This document shows, piece after piece, positions 40,701 to 55,700 of a DNA stretch of 64,000 nt. Made by a program: the position numbers and the translations under genes. The first letter of the stretch is position 1; each line of letters starts with the position of its first letter. The notes below the pieces were generated by a model. The model was not told the DNA's origin and searched no databases. It was given only the letters and a program-made list of their open reading frames with translations. Source of the DNA: Aquila chrysaetos chrysaetos (Eukaryota > Chordata > Aves > Accipitriformes > Accipitridae); contig NC_044009.1 of assembly GCF_900496995.4 (NCBI RefSeq), positions 8,278,001-8,342,000 of the forward strand, written 5' to 3'.

Positions 40701-43700
40701 CGTTTTCTTCTTCTTGGCTAACCTGCATGGTGAGAGACCAATAGAGATGTCACTCATCTGTGCCTGCTTAGACTTGCAGAGGGGTCTGCAACCCCCTAGA
40801 GAGGGGTCCCACCCTTTCCCAACAACCTTCCTTTGCAATTTTCCTATTGCGGAGAAATCCTTATATCAAGAACATCGCTCAATGTGCGGCCACATAGAGT
40901 CCCCGTCTCCATGCCAGCCGTCACAAGAAAAGCAGGGTATGGACACTGTTTCCTACCTATCCAAAAAAGAAAAGAGGCATCGGCTGCTGGATGCAGCATC
41001 TTGGGCTTCCTTTGGCTGCAAAGGGGATCACAAATGGATGCGGAGCTAAAGTGATGTGGGAGAAATCCGTGTCTGAGAGCGAGATGCTGGGAAGGGAGAA
41101 GGTTCCAAGAGCATGTGGGAATGCCATGTCCCCATCTGCCAGAAGAGGGAGATGCAGGCTGGAGCCCGCTCCAGCCGAACGGCACACCAGGATGCCGGCT
41201 GCGGAAGTGTTCAGGCCTCCCATGGCACCCAAACTGCTGCCAGGTCACACTTGTTTGGGAAGGGAGTGCAGTGCTCCTCTTCCCTCATGTCTGCTGGAGA
41301 GCTGGGTGTGACATAACCCAGCTCCTCTGCTCCTCCCAGGAAAAACAGGGTGCGAGAGTAAAGCACAGGCCTGCTGGGCTGGTTTTGGGGTGTCCCCCCT
41401 CCCCGGGTGTGAGCAGACGGAGCCTTGAGCTCTTTGTCTGGGTTAAGGGCTCCGAGGGACCCCTGGGGATCTCCTCTGCAAGGAGTCAAACACAGGCCAG
41501 CAGGTCTGCGGAGGCATCTCCCTCAACAGGTTTAGCCGCAGCTCATTGACAAACAAGAGGAAGGACGTGAGAGAAGATCTGAGACCCAGAGTTGCTGCAA
41601 ACCTGCCACCAGCTGGAGAAAGCTTCGAATAAAAGCTCACGGTTTCCTCTGAGCTCTCTGATACAGACTGTCAGGCAAAGTTGTTTATGTTGAGGCAGCC
41701 CGTAGCACTACAGACCCAAGGGACCAGCTCTGTTGACACCTACAGAGCATCAGTTGGTGTCTGGGGGTATAAAACCACTCTCTCATGATTGTATAAAGGC
41801 TACACCAAGGGGTGGCACATCATCAACCTCTGGTGACAGATGACACTCAGGGGCATGTTTCCAGGCCAGGCAGCTCTGTCCCTACCTGATGACCTCCAGC
41901 TCTGTGCAGCTCTCGGACTGATCTGTTCCTTCAGGGGTGGCTTCTGCCTTCTCCTGGGAAGCTGAGTGCACCGGCGTGGTCTCGGTGGAGGACAGCACAT
42001 CGGCCTTCTCTTCATTGAAGGGGTTGTAGCGCTGCGTTGGGCTTTTCACGGAGGCCTTGCTGCCGTTGGCCTCCGAGGCAGTGGAGTGCGGGCAGCTGAG
42101 TGTGTCTGTGAGGTCTCCATCTGCAAAGACAAGAAGGGAAAAGCGGGATTAACGTCAGCTCGGGCACCTGGATCAAGTCAAATCAAGCAAAGCTGTGTGC
42201 TGGGGGCTCGGGGCACTACATGGTCACTGTACTGCTCGCAAGTGACACCACCCGGGCACCGGCAAAGCGCTGTCGGACCAGCTTAGCTTCAGAGATTGCT
42301 GCGGGCAGCAGGCTCTTTGCGAGGAGGGACAGAGAGGCCAGCACGTAACCCAGCATCGTTCTGCAGTTTGCACCCACTGCAATTTAGATGATGCCTGGAA
42401 ATAGCAGCTTGGTCACCCAGGAGCCAGCAGCCGGATTAAGAAGTAGAGGTAGCGTCCTTGGGAAGGAACTTGAGGGGTCTTGGGGCCACAGTGCTTCTTA
42501 GCAAGATGACAGCGAGCTAACGAGGCTGCAGCCCCATACTGCTGCTTCTCCCCTGTGACTGGGTCTTAGGAAGATGCTCGCTCAGCTAGACGGGCAGAAA
42601 CAGAGCCAGCCCGTAAAGCAGCGATCCTTATGGAGCCAGCTGCTTTTCTCTGCTTGCACGAGACACACATGGTGGGCTGGAAGTCTGGTGGAGGGGGGAC
42701 ACAGCATTCACTGGGGTCCAAGGACAGCAGGCTGCACAGACAGGTTGTGGCACAACTGGCTTGGCCCATGTTAGTCTTCAGAGGGAAAAGGAGCAACGGA
42801 GAAGGGCTACAGGAGTCATGCTCAGAGTTATCCGTCCACAAAGTCATGGTTAAAGGAAGGTTACCCATGCCCTTCTCTCCTCCAGCACCCTTCATTTTCA
42901 AAGCCAGCTAGAAACCTCTTGCTAGGCAGGGAGACCCTTCTGAAGGAAACCACAACCCTGGCAGTCTGATTCGGGGGCGTAGGTTTTGAGTAGGAAAATG
43001 AAACCTCTTATAAAAAAAATCTAATAAAGGCAGTTTTGTGACGGCCGATTTCAAAATGCTGCTTTGTTCCTGCTGAAGCGCCTGCCCTGCAGCATGGAGA
43101 GTGTGAACTCTATCAAGGGAAGTAAATCGGGTAGATTTTTAATGTCTACATTAAAGGGAAAATAAAATGTTTAAAAGCTATTTCAGCCCCAGGCTTCTAG
43201 CCTGCATCACCAAAATGAATGTCACTTCTTTTGCCTAAACCCTGCTGGTTCTGTTGAGACAAAACAATCTCTGTCCAAAATACAGAATTTTACCCCAAAA
43301 TGCATTTGCTGAAAACAGGGAACTCTCCCAAATTTCTTAACCTCTTGCTCTGTGTACAAATGACAAGAAATGCAACAGTAAGCTAAGCTGGCAGGGGGGG
43401 TTAGGATGAAAACTTTGCTACAGCCGAGGTTTGCTCAGCACACAGTAACCCAGCCTGGAGCACTGCTGGATCACACCAGCACCGCTTTGCAACCAGGACC
43501 CACACACAGGAGCCGTGCAAGCCTCCAAAAACTGGAGAGATCTGCCCCCAGCCTCCTGTGGCTTCTCCCAGCCTGCACCCAACACCCAAGGTTAAGTTGC
43601 TCACTGGGTGTTGGGTTTGGAAACGTGGTTTGTACCCTCTAGGTGTACGCTCAAGCTTCGGGGACACGTTAAATCATCTCTGTGAGCATCTCTGCACGTG

Positions 43701-46700
43701 GGGTAGGAAAGAAGATGAGAGGGAGCGTGTTAGAGCCCAAGAGCAATCCACATGGAATTCAGGCAGAGTTTCCCCAAATATTCAGGTGCTGCTGGCCAAG
43801 GCAATTCAGACCCAAGGCTCCATCCAGCTTTTAGCTGCAAAGGACAGAACATGGGTGTATTTCCTCCAGGGGTAAAGCAGAGAGGTCTCCTACTCCCGTG
43901 AAGTGCAAAGGATACGCACAGGGACTGCATGTGGAGGAAGGAGAACAAGTTCCTCTAAAATGGGCATAGGCTTTTGACCATAAAGGCCAGACATAGCAGA
44001 CAAGTTGGTTTTAAAAGTGGTAAAATAAAAAAAAAAAAAAAAAGAAGTGTAGTGACCCAAACTGAGCACAGCCATGTGCTGGATGTTGTGCCTTCAAGAG
44101 AGATGTTTTGATAGAGGAGAGCAGGGTCCAAGGAAAACAAAACCTCCCAAATTAATCCATGCAAAAGGCCAAAATTAAAGAAAGCAGAATTAATTCAGCT
44201 GTTTTCCAGGGCTTTCAGGAAATCAATGAAGGTGGATCGGTTTTTCAATCAGCACCCTGCGTGCTTCACCCCAAAGAGGAAATCTACAGCGTAAGGTCAG
44301 CTGGCACGGTCAGGCTCATTTTGGACGGCTGCTGATCCCTGCCTGCCAGCTTCACGGCGGGGGCGATTTTGCAGCTTTTCTTTTGTAACCTGCTATAAAG
44401 GCTCCTTTATCAACACAGGCCATAACGTATCGAGCAGCCACAGAACAGCACTCGGAACTCCAGCCTCACATCTGCTATGCCAAGCGCTGGGGCAGACACA
44501 TTTAGGAGACACGAAGGCATCGTCAGAGGCAGGAAAACATCCCTCTGCTCCAGGATATACAGCCAGGTGAGTGTGCCTGCATACACCAGGAGTTGGGGAA
44601 AGCTTTGCATGTGGTCTCACAGATGAGACACACAACCTCCCACCTTGGGGGATATCTTTTCTGCTCCTTTCTGTCTCTACCGAATTCCATCAAGATGTGG
44701 TGGTTGCTTGTTAAAGAAATGAACTGGGAAGCATGCAGCAAGCTTCAGGTGGCAGCAATGCAGAGAGAAAAACAAAATGTTGTAACAGATGAGTATGTCC
44801 CACCTTCCCAGTCTCTGCTGGGCATGGTCTGCATTGCTGGAAAGACATCTCCAAAATCATAATCTACAAAAACGAGGGATAAAACTCAGGATTAGAAATA
44901 CAAGTAGTGGGGAGGGGGGGACGACAGGGGAGAGTGTGAAGGGGATTTGGGGAGGAATATGGGAAAGGAGAGAAACAAAACAATCTTCCACTGGTATCTG
45001 AAACGCATGAGAAAATAGTTAGGGAACATGGATGCAAATGGAAACCAGCTGCACTAATGGTTGTTCCTGCTGGATGTTTGTGTTATGGGAGCTACAACGG
45101 GACCAGCGAAGGATGAAGGCCCCATTATGCAAGCTGATGGAAAGCTAAACAGAAAAACAGTCGGTGGCATGTACCTAATCAGGGATCCCCTTTGTGAACG
45201 AATTTAATTGCTCTGTGCCTCAGCTTCCCCACTTCACACTTACCTCCCATAGATACTGTGATGTTTGGCTCATTAATGTTTGCAAAGCCAGGGGTCTGAT
45301 TAAAGGAAAAAACTTGTCCTCTGATCCTAAAATCCCCAGCTCCACCTACACTCCCAGGGTAGCGAGATGCTCCTGTTGAAATGACGAGCAGTGAAATAGT
45401 TATTGAAGTTAAATTCCTCCACGCCAGAGGAACAGCGACAATGCCTGCCCTCCTGGGCTCCACCTTCACCATCCTGGTCCCACAACAGGGGACGGCATTT
45501 CTACATCAGCACCAAACCCCTCTATGCATGGGGAAACTGAGACACAGATCACAACTGCTGTCCGGACACACGGAATAGCTTGTGATGATACCAAAACCAA
45601 AACCTAGCTCTAAAATCTCCTGGATCTCTACTCCAAAGCCCGCTTCTCTTGAGCATTAAGCTTCCATCCACCAGTTGGGCTGGAGAGCGTAGCCAAACCC
45701 AAGTGACCCCTCTTGCCCAGTCAATAGGGACAGGTAGGAGACGTGCTGGCAGCAAGACGTGTTCTGCTGAGGGAGGAACAGGAATACAAGCCCAGGGGGT
45801 GCAGCAAGTACTGAAACGGCTGCTTATGCCAAACCTCTGGGGACAGAGAAGCTTCTTCCTGTGACTTTTATTGCTAGGCTCCTTGTGCTGTCTCCAACTT
45901 ACCTGGGATGCTGGAGGTTTGGCATAGACCCCGAAAGCAAACCCTTTCGTGCTTACAGCATGAGTGCAGATGCCGTGGGTGAGACCAAAACGGTGCTGTG
46001 CTTTGCTGAAATGATGCTAACGCCCATCCCAGGCTGTTCCTTCTCAGTATCTTTAATGTCTGCAGTTTCTATCTTGCATATAAAAGGCAACTGGTGGACC
46101 CTTGTCTCCGAGGGAACCCATCTGTATGTGGACTCAGTCCTGAATTCACTGCATCCAATTAACGGCATGCATCACCCCATCTATTCCAGAATCTCCTGAT
46201 CTTGTTTTGTTCAAACTGACATCAAAAAAGGAACAGGGCCAACATATTTTGGATTAGGAACAGCAGCAGCAGAGCTGATCCTTCATGTGAACATGCTTCG
46301 TGCTGATAAGAGCTCCCCGCTCCAGCCTAAAGTGGGTTAAGGGGGCAGGCACAAGGTACGTGTCTTCTCAGTTCATCAGGAACAACATCCAGCCCTCTCT
46401 GATAGGTGTAAGGGGGCGAGTATGACAACTTATCAGGCTGCTCAAGTTCAGATGCACAAAGATGAAAAAACAGCACATCTGAAACCATTGGCTGCCTCTC
46501 CCTCAGACTGCAGACATGGAGAAAAGGCTCTGGAAACTGTTCCCCACCACCTCCAGCATACGTGGGTCTCTGAACTGCAAAATAAGCAGTTAAAAAAGGT
46601 CCTCTGCAGCGCTGCATACCTGCTCTGAGCTGGAAGCCACATTCAGATATGGGCACGGCTTTCACTCCATGGGGAGATTTCTCCAGTTCTTGCTAAAACA

Positions 46701-49700
46701 CACCCCCCAGGATGGAAATGTGGCCTGAGGTAACCAGCAGGGAAAGTCCTTCTCTCCCAGTCCAAGGCAAGGCGGCTGTCCACAGCTTAAATCCCAGCAC
46801 CTCCCAAGGCAAGACAGCAGAGACTTACAGCCTAACTGCTGGGTCTCTTGCTTTGGTCTTTTCCAGCCCATCATTTGCTACCTCATTTGGCGCCTCGTCC
46901 GGTCCAGCAGCTCAGCCGACGGGGATGTGGGAACACACAGCCCTGACCGCACCCATCTCCGAAAAACCACTGACCTTCACTGGATGGAGCGATGGCGCTG
47001 TCATCCCATTCCAGGTTGGTGGAAGTGACCGAGTTGAAGGAGTTGAGCGACAGGCTGTCTGAGCCGTGCACGGAGCTGGGCAGGCGGTCCTCAAAGTCTA
47101 GCAGGTACTGAGGTTTGTAGTAGTCTGGCATGTACGGGGCCAGATCCAGGTAAGGAGCATCCTGCAGAGAAGAGAGCATGGGGTGAGTCAGGCTCTGAGT
47201 CACTGCACACAGTTATTAGCACAGTCAAAATGATGGGACTGTCCTTGAATGTCCTCTGACTGTCCATTTCTGCCGCCTTTCAGAGGAAACCCAGCGGCTC
47301 CACTGCGACACCAAGGGTTAGCGAGTGGCTTTGTGTTTACCTGGAGAGATGCCAGCATTTTGTACCACACTTACAGAGCTCAGCTCCTATACCCCCATCA
47401 ATCTGCCCTGCAGCTGGCTTCCCCACACCTGCCTCCTTCCTCTTCTGAAGAGTGCAGAGGAATAACTGAGCAATAGGAATAAATCCCATTGCTGGGTCTC
47501 CAAAGACCCTAGCCTAAAGCCTTTCCTAAAAGTGGTAGCTTCACATTTTCAGCTGAACAAGAGGAAGACCAACAAGAAGGTACACTCTGGACCAAGCAGT
47601 GGGACCTCTGACACCCAGGACTCCCCCTGCTCCACATGCCCACGCTCCCAGAGCCGAGAGAAACAGATAAAGCACTCACCAGATCCAAGTCAAAGCGGAT
47701 GAACTCCAGCCCAGACACCAGTGTTAAGAACAAGGTCAGATGATCATGACTGCAAACTAGGGCGTTTCTGCAGCATGGATAAAACAGAAGAGCTTTAGAG
47801 ATGTGGGAAAGAAAAGAAACAGCTACAAGCGCCCTCTGTTTTCTTGGTGGCGTGTCTCTGAGCTGCCGTATAAATGGCCCCAGAGCTGTGAGCCTGCTGT
47901 TTGCGTCCTAAGAGCAATGGCAGACCTTAAGGGCAGATATGTGTGGCTAAGAGCAGTCTGGCATCCACTACGTGCTATCCACAAACTGACCTACAGCCAC
48001 ATTTCCAGGCGTCCACCAGAGCTGGGTCCCTGGACAAGAGCTGAGCAGCTTCTTGAAAAACATGGAAGAATATAAAGGCTACCTCTGGGACTGGGAGTAA
48101 AAGCAGTAACTAGGGGAGACGCTTGCAGGCCCTCTTATATATGACTGCGTCCACATCTGGGACCTTTAAATGAATCATGTAAAACCTCTGCAAAACCCAC
48201 AAGGAAAAATCAGACCCTGATCAACTGTTCCCCACTGGCAAATTAGGGCTGGCTTCTGACAAGAAGGGATGCCAACCAGTGCCCAAATGAGAAGGAGCTG
48301 GGGTACTCACTTGACATAGTACTTGTGCAGCAGGCTTAGATTCTCCTGGAACAGCCTCAAATAGCTCTCCAAGGAATTTTCGTTGAGGGCTAGGTACAGC
48401 CATGCCCGGCCTGAAAATAAAGCAGCAGAGAGATTTATCTGTGGGGAAATATCTGAGAAGCGAAGCAAGGCTAGAAATAAACAGAAATCAGTTAAAACAC
48501 ATCAGATTGTTCATTCACATTTGTATCATTTCAAGGGAGCAACTGACCGTTGGGGAAATCTGGAAGGAAAAATGCCAGCGGGAGATGAAGAGGCAGATTC
48601 ATGATTTGGAGTGGGAATGGGAATAAGAGACTGCATGATAGCCAGGTTGAGAAGCAGACACATAACTGTGTCTCTCTAGTGAGATGGGAGCCCTGCTAGC
48701 ATTTCCAGCAGGGATCAGAAGACAAGAAAGATGGAGGGACAATCGCTGTAAATCAGCACAGGTGCAATTTGAGATATTACACAAATTCCGGTGCAGAGAC
48801 AGGTGATGGTGCAGTCTGTGCTCAGGTCCACTCTCACCGGTACAGGACTTGGGAGATGAAGGGTGTTGGGATAATCAGGCAGAGAGGAGGTCTCTGGGCA
48901 CCATCCTGCGTCAAAAACGGCCTCGATGGTCCCAAACATCTGCTACAGACAACTCGCAGCAGGGGAGAAGCAGCATCAGGCAAATGACAGCTACAGTGAG
49001 ACGTTCTGGGGTGAGAGAGGTGATGCCTCCCATCTGCCAGAAACCTCTCCCAAGAGCACAGCCCAGCAGATCGCTTTGGTTTCACAGCAGCAGAAGCAGG
49101 CCTATGTCTCTGACCCCAACACCTGATCCTGAGGCACAATGCAATTATTTCCAGAGCCATCATGCCAGGACTCCCACCTCCTTGGCCAAGACAAGCTGGA
49201 TTCAACGGGGAGCTGCCCGCTGGTTCCCTCAATCTGCCTGCAGCCCCAGCCCTTGAACATACAGCCAGTACAACCTTCCTGGGCCTCCTGCCAGATGTCC
49301 CCAAACCGAGGTTTGCCCTCAGAGCCGGGGCAGCATCTGCAAATACTCACTGCGTCCCAAGTTGGTGGCCACGTGTTGAAGCACTTCTATCTGTTTGATG
49401 GCTTCCCGGCGGGTGAAGTGAACGACCAGCACCCAGTAGCCCGAGGAAAGATCTTGCAGGCTGGAAGAAGAAAGAAGGCCAGAGCAAGGCTAAGCAAAGG
49501 CTTTGTTATCTCCATCCCAGTTACTGCCTAGATGGCTTCCCCATGCTGAGCCTACACGCTAGCCAAAGCACAGTGAAAAGCATCCCAGCGGCAGGCTCCA
49601 CGCTTACCCATAGAGCAGAGCATGGTCCAGATGTTCACAGAGCCGCTGCAGGACCTTGTCATGGTTTCTGATGGCCGGCGTCTCGTCTTCACAGGCAGCA

Positions 49701-52700
49701 AAGTAGCTCTGCAGCTGCAAAAAGAAGAGATGGGATGGCTGAAACCCCGTTCTACAGCCCACTGAGGAGGCAGATGGAGATGCCAACACTCACAGCCAGC
49801 ATTAAATAGCTTTTTTTAATCTCTCAGCTTGCTAAACCTTGATGCAGGTTACTTACAGGGTGTAGCAATTGATTTCAAGAGTACCCTAAAGGCAGTAACT
49901 CATAGGGAGAACCTCACCCACAAAGATTTGTGCACTTTTCAGAGACATACCAGCAGCATGGCCGCGGCTGTACAACCAACTTCCTTGTTTGTTGAGCAGG
50001 TGGGCTGAGCTGCACAGCCGCCTCCTCCTTTACAGCCAACACTACAGTGGGGTTTTGGTGGTTCCTCTGCAGCACTGCAGCCATCGCAAAGCCATTCAGA
50101 ACAGAAATAAATCAGAGTTCTGGGCTCCGTTTCTGGCTCTGCCATGGACAAGTCCCCTCCTCGGTCTCAGGGTCTTCCCATGGGAAACCCTGGTTGGCGA
50201 GAGACGTTGCTTCCAGGTATAAAAGATGCTCTGAGTCCAGGAGCTTCATTCTTGCAGCACGCGTGCTCTGTGCTAAATCTGTGTGAAATCTCAGCACAGT
50301 TTCAGCATCCCGGGAAGGGACAGAGGTTTTCTTGTTACAGGCAGCTCGAGTAACCACCACGATGCTGGGTATTGATGCCAGGCAGCCGAGAACTGCCCCA
50401 GACTTTCAAACACAGGCTGGTAAGGATTGCCTGGCCACACAGCAGCGGGGACTTGGGAGGGTGCAGAGGGCAGCGAAGATAGGGATGGAGGCACGTGCAT
50501 ATGAGACAAAGGCAGTTCAATTAATCTCCAAGTCGTTTGCCTCCTTGGCAGGGAGGAGGCTACATCACTACAACCTGTCACTTCATGTAGCTGCCCCTTT
50601 CTCAAAGATCTGGACAGCCTGACTCATACTCGGTTAACCCATTCACAGCCGCAAAGTTAGCTCTGACGACAGCGCTGGCCCTGTGCTCTCCTGACAGCAG
50701 CCCTCGGAGGCTCGACACAGCATAAATTGCTTTTCTGCTTCTGCAAAACCTGCTAGAAATCCTAGAAATCCCCTACCACCCAAATCCTATATCCCTTCCC
50801 AGCTGACCCACCAGTCTCCTCCTGCCCCTGGAGCTTACAGATCTATTTAGGTCCCCGTCTCACACATACTTGGCATTCAGGCAGGGAGATTACTCACCCA
50901 GGATGTAATCTCAGCTGTATATGCCACATTTATTTGCTCTGGCTGGTGACAAGCAAGCACAATTCAGCTGAGCTACAACAACGCATCACCCGTACGTACG
51001 TTATTTTGGTGACACAGTAAGTCTTTGCCAAACCTCACCAGTCAGACGGTAGATTTAAAAGACAAAAACTTGACAGCATTGTGCCTGTCGAGTCTGACCT
51101 CTTCCCAGAAACTGGTTTCTCCTCCTGAATTATTACTAGAGCCAGAGAAGCTCCTTTAGAAAATCATCCAGTCTCAATGTAAAAGTTATCAAGGGGGACA
51201 GAGAACACCTCACAGCCCCTGGGGAACTGTTCCCAACAACCCTCTTAAAAATATGAATATATCTAGCTCCAACACCCTCCTGGCTTGAAGACCTTGACTC
51301 TCACTGTAGCTCTTAGGTAAGACGGGAGAGCCAGGCATGTTCCTGCATGGAGCAGGTCCCAGCCCTTACGTGGGAAAGAACTGCCGAGCCTGAAGAATCA
51401 CAGCCAAATTCCCTCATCCGATCGCACAGCGCAGCTCAGCCGGTCCCTGTCCTGTCTAGTTGAGAAGGTAAATCCCCTGGGGAACGAAATACACAATAAG
51501 GTTTTGTTTGCAGAGTCACCCATGGGTGCTCCAGCGATGCACAGACTTTTTCATGACACCCAGGTGAGACCCGAAGTGTTTCAGCTCAGCAGCTCTTAGC
51601 CATTTTTGGGAGGAAGCTGTCTCAGAAGATCTACACTATTAATAGGCAGCCCAGACCCAAGCAAGGAAAAGAATGCCCTAAAATCCAATATTCAAGAACT
51701 ATTTCAGAAGCTACCTGCAGCCACTGTTTTAAGCTTAGTCCTGCAGCGAGGACACTAGAGGAAGAAACAAAGTCATAATTTAGAGCCATAACCTTCTAGC
51801 AATAGACAGATGAGACACAGAGGTTGCTCTCCAAGAGCTGTCTGGAGCTCACTAAAATATCCAGTTTTGGGGGAAACCGAGGCAGGAATCAAAGCCCCTG
51901 CCATATGGGGCGCGAGCCAGGATTTGAAGGCAGAAGTTCCCGGCTTGTCCCAAGCAGGCTGTTGCCTCTGCAGAGAGCTGGGGTACCCTCGGAGGAGGGT
52001 TCCTGTCCTGGGTGTTTCTGCAGGCTCTGTGCTGGCTTGAGAAAATGCAGCTGTGGGGGACAGCTAGGGGAAAACAAAAATAACCAGGCCCTACATTAGC
52101 TTACCACTAAAACCAAGGAGCCACTCAGCCAGCTCTGCACACACTGCTCAGGGAGGTCATCTTGGAGGGTACTTGGAGCCTGTCTGTGCCACTGACTGGA
52201 AGAATTCCCCATGACAGAGAGACTCTAAGCCTGGGCAGTGAAAGAGATGAGCAAATAGAAGCATTTCCTCTTTTTTCTTTCCTTCCTTCTCCAAAAATAA
52301 CTTGGATCTTTGTTACTGTCCTTCCTGCAGCCAGTTCACAGCTCCTAACCCTCTCTGTTGCTACACGGACCGACCTGCTCCCGTCATCAGAGAATACAAA
52401 CTGTTAGCAAACAGTGGTTGTCTCATCTCAACATCTCCGAACATGGAGAAGCACCAGGGAATTTCTGATAAACAGATTTCTCTTCCCTAGAAAAGCCAAA
52501 TCTTGCCCCTCTGAAGGCATCTAGGTTTTGAAGGACTCTTCCTGTGTTGTATTAAAGCTTGGTCTTACTTTTAGCTGCTCTGCAAGGAGCATGCAGCCTC
52601 CTGCTCTGTGCAAACCAGCTTCCCCTGCATTGCAGCCTCTTCCTGGGGAAGCTGCTGGAAAACCCAGGCCCATAGCGATGTCCAGAGCAAACCTACCCCA

Positions 52701-55700
52701 AAAGGCTCAAGTTTGCCCCTCTGCAACATCAGGAGCCAGAGGATGAGCTGGCGTGACTGTGCTTTGCTCAGAGTCATGGGGTCACGCCAGCCCTGTGCAC
52801 GTGGGACCCTGCGAGCAGGAAACACACACTCAGCAGTTTTGGATTTGGATTCGGGCACTCCGAGTCACGGCATTTTAGGAGCTGTCAGTCACAGGGAGGC
52901 GTACCAAAAACTCGCTCCTACCCGCATGGACAAAGATGTGCCACCATGTTCCCCGTACGGTGCTGCGTCAAGGGACGGTGCCATTTCCAGCATCCCTCCA
53001 AAATAAACACGGCCAATGGCTTACAGTCCCAAGCGAAGGACGTGCACAGCTTGCTGGAGCACAACAAGCCCCAAAAAGAGATTGGCCAGGCGAATCCCTG
53101 CCGAACTACCACGTGTCCAGGGAGGAAACAAGACCGAACAAGCCTCAGGATCTCCTGGACGGAGTCATCCCTACGGTGAGCCTGGGGAAAGGCTGAGATT
53201 TGCAAAAGCTGATGGGAAGGCATTTCTGGTTTGGGAAGAAGGGTTAAGATGCACATGGAGGAAAGGTACGGTGAAATAGCTTTTCCAGTTGGGGAACAAA
53301 ATCCAGTTGCATCGTTTCCCAAAACAGGCCCGCTTGCTCCAAGATCCACCTAGCTGGAAATCTGTAGGAATTACGACCACGAGCATCCTGGGGCAGAGGC
53401 ACAGACTATGGACAGTCCCAGCATCCGACCCTGACCGTGCCACACAGGCAGAAGTGATGTGGCACTGCCCTGAAAAAACAGCATTTATACAGAGTGTTTA
53501 CCTCTCTCTTGTAAATTGCTATAAAACACAAACAAATAATTTGAAACCAACCTCTCCCTAATCGTGGTGTGGTAGACGGACCTGTTTGGGAGGTGGTGAC
53601 CAAACTTTATGAAGCATCCACAAAGCAGCTCCCTGACATACCTGGGCAGTGAGCCGGGCTGGAGCCAGGGAAAAATCAGGAAGGAGGCAAGCAATAAGGT
53701 TAAAAAGCATTAACTGAATGCAACACTGCTCATCTCTGGGTTTTCTGGAGACATGCTCTTCACCTCGTCTCCTCTGTGCTCCAAAACCAGAAGGAAGGGT
53801 TGAGGCTGGCTTGGATGGAGGACTCCTGTGGGGCATGGTGAATGCCTCAAGCCCTGACCCTGGGCTATTTATAGACATTCCTGCGGCCAAAATAAGCACC
53901 GTCAGCATGCAGAAGGCATCCCCGCCATTCACCGACACCACTCTGCAGCTCCAACTGGGTCTGAACACCGGTGTTGCGACAGTGTGGGACAAAACCTGCT
54001 TTGGTGAACTGGTTACAAAAGCTCCTGCGGAGTCCAAACACTTGAGGCTGGCGAGTTAAACACACTTGAGAAGAAAGCAGAGCAGAAGGGCATTTGTCCA
54101 AAGGGAACAGAGAGCTGGTTTGCATGGTGGGGGGAGGGGGAAGACGGGGTTTGCACCCCTGACAATCACACCTCATCCCCACTGAGGAGAAGGTGGATTT
54201 AATTGCCATTTATCAATCACAAGTTGATTTTTTTCTTTGCAGTGATACACCACACCCCACGCTGGCATGTATGAGAAAGGCTATTCCTTGCACAATTTTA
54301 TAACCTACTAATTGCAGCGGTTCTCAGAGAGTGTGAAGCTCTCCCGGCCCATTTGCAGAGCTGCTGTGTTGCAAGGGATGCCAACAAACAATCACTGGGG
54401 AGGCATGCTGTAAAGGCATGCTCCAAACCTAATCACTCTTGTGGCGCTCCTTTGAAAGCTCTCCAGTATTTCTAAAACTTCACTGAAATGCAGTCTCCTG
54501 ACCTGTTCACAGCTGGCCACAACCCAATCGAGTCTCCATCTCCCCTCCGTAAATCTGGCCCACAGATGTTTGACTAGCAGCTTTCTGACACCAAGTTCAT
54601 TTCTCTTGTTCTGCTTGGTATTTCCCTGGCAGGACAAACATGGCGAAAGAAAAGCAAACAGCCGAGTCGGGCATCCTTTGCATTCCTCCAGCTCCCTAAC
54701 CATGGTGCTCGCTGTATGTGAAAGGCGAGAGGCGCTCCGAAACCCGCTTTCCCACCCACAGCACATGGACTGGCAAGGGGTTTTCCCCAGCTGCAGGAAT
54801 GCAAACAAAAGCAGTACCACAAAGCAGCAAGCGGAGAGCCAAAACGTAACAGAAACTGCAGCAGCCTTTTTTCTGCCTAAATTCCTGTCCTCTCACCGTC
54901 TTCCCCAGCAGCTGGAAAGACACCTTCTCCAAGCTATCAGGTAGGTGTTTTTCTTTGAGGGCAGTATTTCGTGAGCCATCCAGGTAGGCAGCTGGACATG
55001 CAAACCCTTTGCTAGACCCAAAACCCTTCCCAAGCCTGCTCCCAGCACTTGCTTTTCCACCATGCTGCATGATTGGACAAGGATGGTGGCACGTTATCTA
55101 CTGGACTGCACAGCCAGAATAACCTTCTGCAGCAAGAGCAAACCCACATGGTTTCCTGCGAATGCAGCTTGCAAAGCTGTCTAACAACGTGATTAAAAAA
55201 AATCCTGATTAAGAAGCCAGCTCTGGGTCTTGGCACTCAGTCTGGGGCTGCACCCGCAGCTGAGCACCCTCAGGAGCAAGCCTGGAGCTCCAGAGAGCAC
55301 CAAAAAAAGGTGGCAGGAGACTGACCTTGTCCCATGCAGGCGATGACAGTCCAATCCCAAGGAAAGAGGCAAAGTGAAGGGACAGGACAGACACATAAGA
55401 AGATAAGAGAAGCAACCAGCACTCTCGTACCTGCTCAGGGCTACAGACATTCGATGGCAAATGGATAAAGAGGAGGCTGAACTACTCTGCCTGGAAAACT
55501 CCTAGTCTTCCATACCACCCCAAAAAGCAGGCTGAATTTCAAGGCAGGGGTGTTATTCTCTCTTGTACACTTGTATAACACCAAGCCCTAAAACTTCAGC
55601 TCTAGTAGGACGTTTTGGAGGTTGCATACGTGATCTGATGCAACATTTCGTACAACAAGCTTCCAAACCAGCACCGGACTCAGCGCCCAGCTTCCCATCC

